Source: Clostridia bacterium (GTDB lineage Bacteria; Bacillota; Clostridia; Lachnospirales; Cellulosilyticaceae). Taken from it: a DNA stretch of 5,675 nucleotides. The translations under genes and the position numbers were made by a program. Where the stretch lies: the NCBI GenBank assembly GCA_029256345.1, contig JAQSYC010000273.1:1-5675 (forward strand), in the 5' to 3' direction. Below, in pieces: positions 5,654-5,675 of the stretch; positions within the stretch are counted from its first letter, which is position 1; every line of letters starts with the position of its first letter. The notes under the pieces were generated by a model. That model saw nothing but the letters and a program-made list of their open reading frames with translations, was not told where the DNA came from and did no database searches.

Positions 5654-5675
5654 TTTATTCATGAAAAAATTCGAG

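Noticed and set aside
2661..5675. CRISPR array, tRNA gene or second ssrA attachment copy
   Set aside because: No regularly spaced repeats, no cloverleaf and no second copy of the ssrA 3' sequence were seen in this stretch.

Overview
The window looks like chromosomal DNA from a low-to-moderate GC Bacillota, most likely an anaerobic clostridial lineage. The evidence is strong AGGAGG-type ribosome binding sites, a water-forming-type NADH oxidase paired with a small BFD-like [2Fe-2S] protein, adjacent smpB and ssrA genes, and a tmRNA tag (AEDNLAIAA) of the short clostridial type. The species cannot be named from this sequence.

Layout, all on the + strand. (1) Positions 2-1545: the 3' part of an FAD-dependent NADH oxidase, whose start lies before the window, followed 14 bases later by a 77-residue [2Fe-2S] protein. 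They probably form one operon handling NADH and oxygen or disulfide redox chemistry. (2) Positions 1546-1794: a non-coding spacer with two hairpins and a good extended -10 promoter. (3) Positions 1795-2729: smpB, ssrA (tmRNA) and a strong intrinsic terminator, which together make the trans-translation ribosome-rescue module. (4) Positions 2772-5081: a visibly AT-richer gene for a 769-residue protein that I do not recognise by family. It has a WHC-x4-C-x3-H zinc-ligand-like motif near residue 170 and an R-N-x3-H motif at residues 646-651, of the kind found in HEPN ribonucleases. It sits directly behind the 3' end of ssrA, a classic island insertion point. (5) Positions about 5034-5653: two decayed IS3-family transposase remnants. 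The second keeps the last Asp and Glu of the DD(35)E site; the first is badly eroded and appears to overlap the 3' end of the 769-residue gene.

The first half is core genome. The second half looks like an accessory insertion: one large candidate defence (HEPN-type) gene with insertion-sequence debris on its 3' side. The defence role is inferred from motif and context, not from a recognised family.
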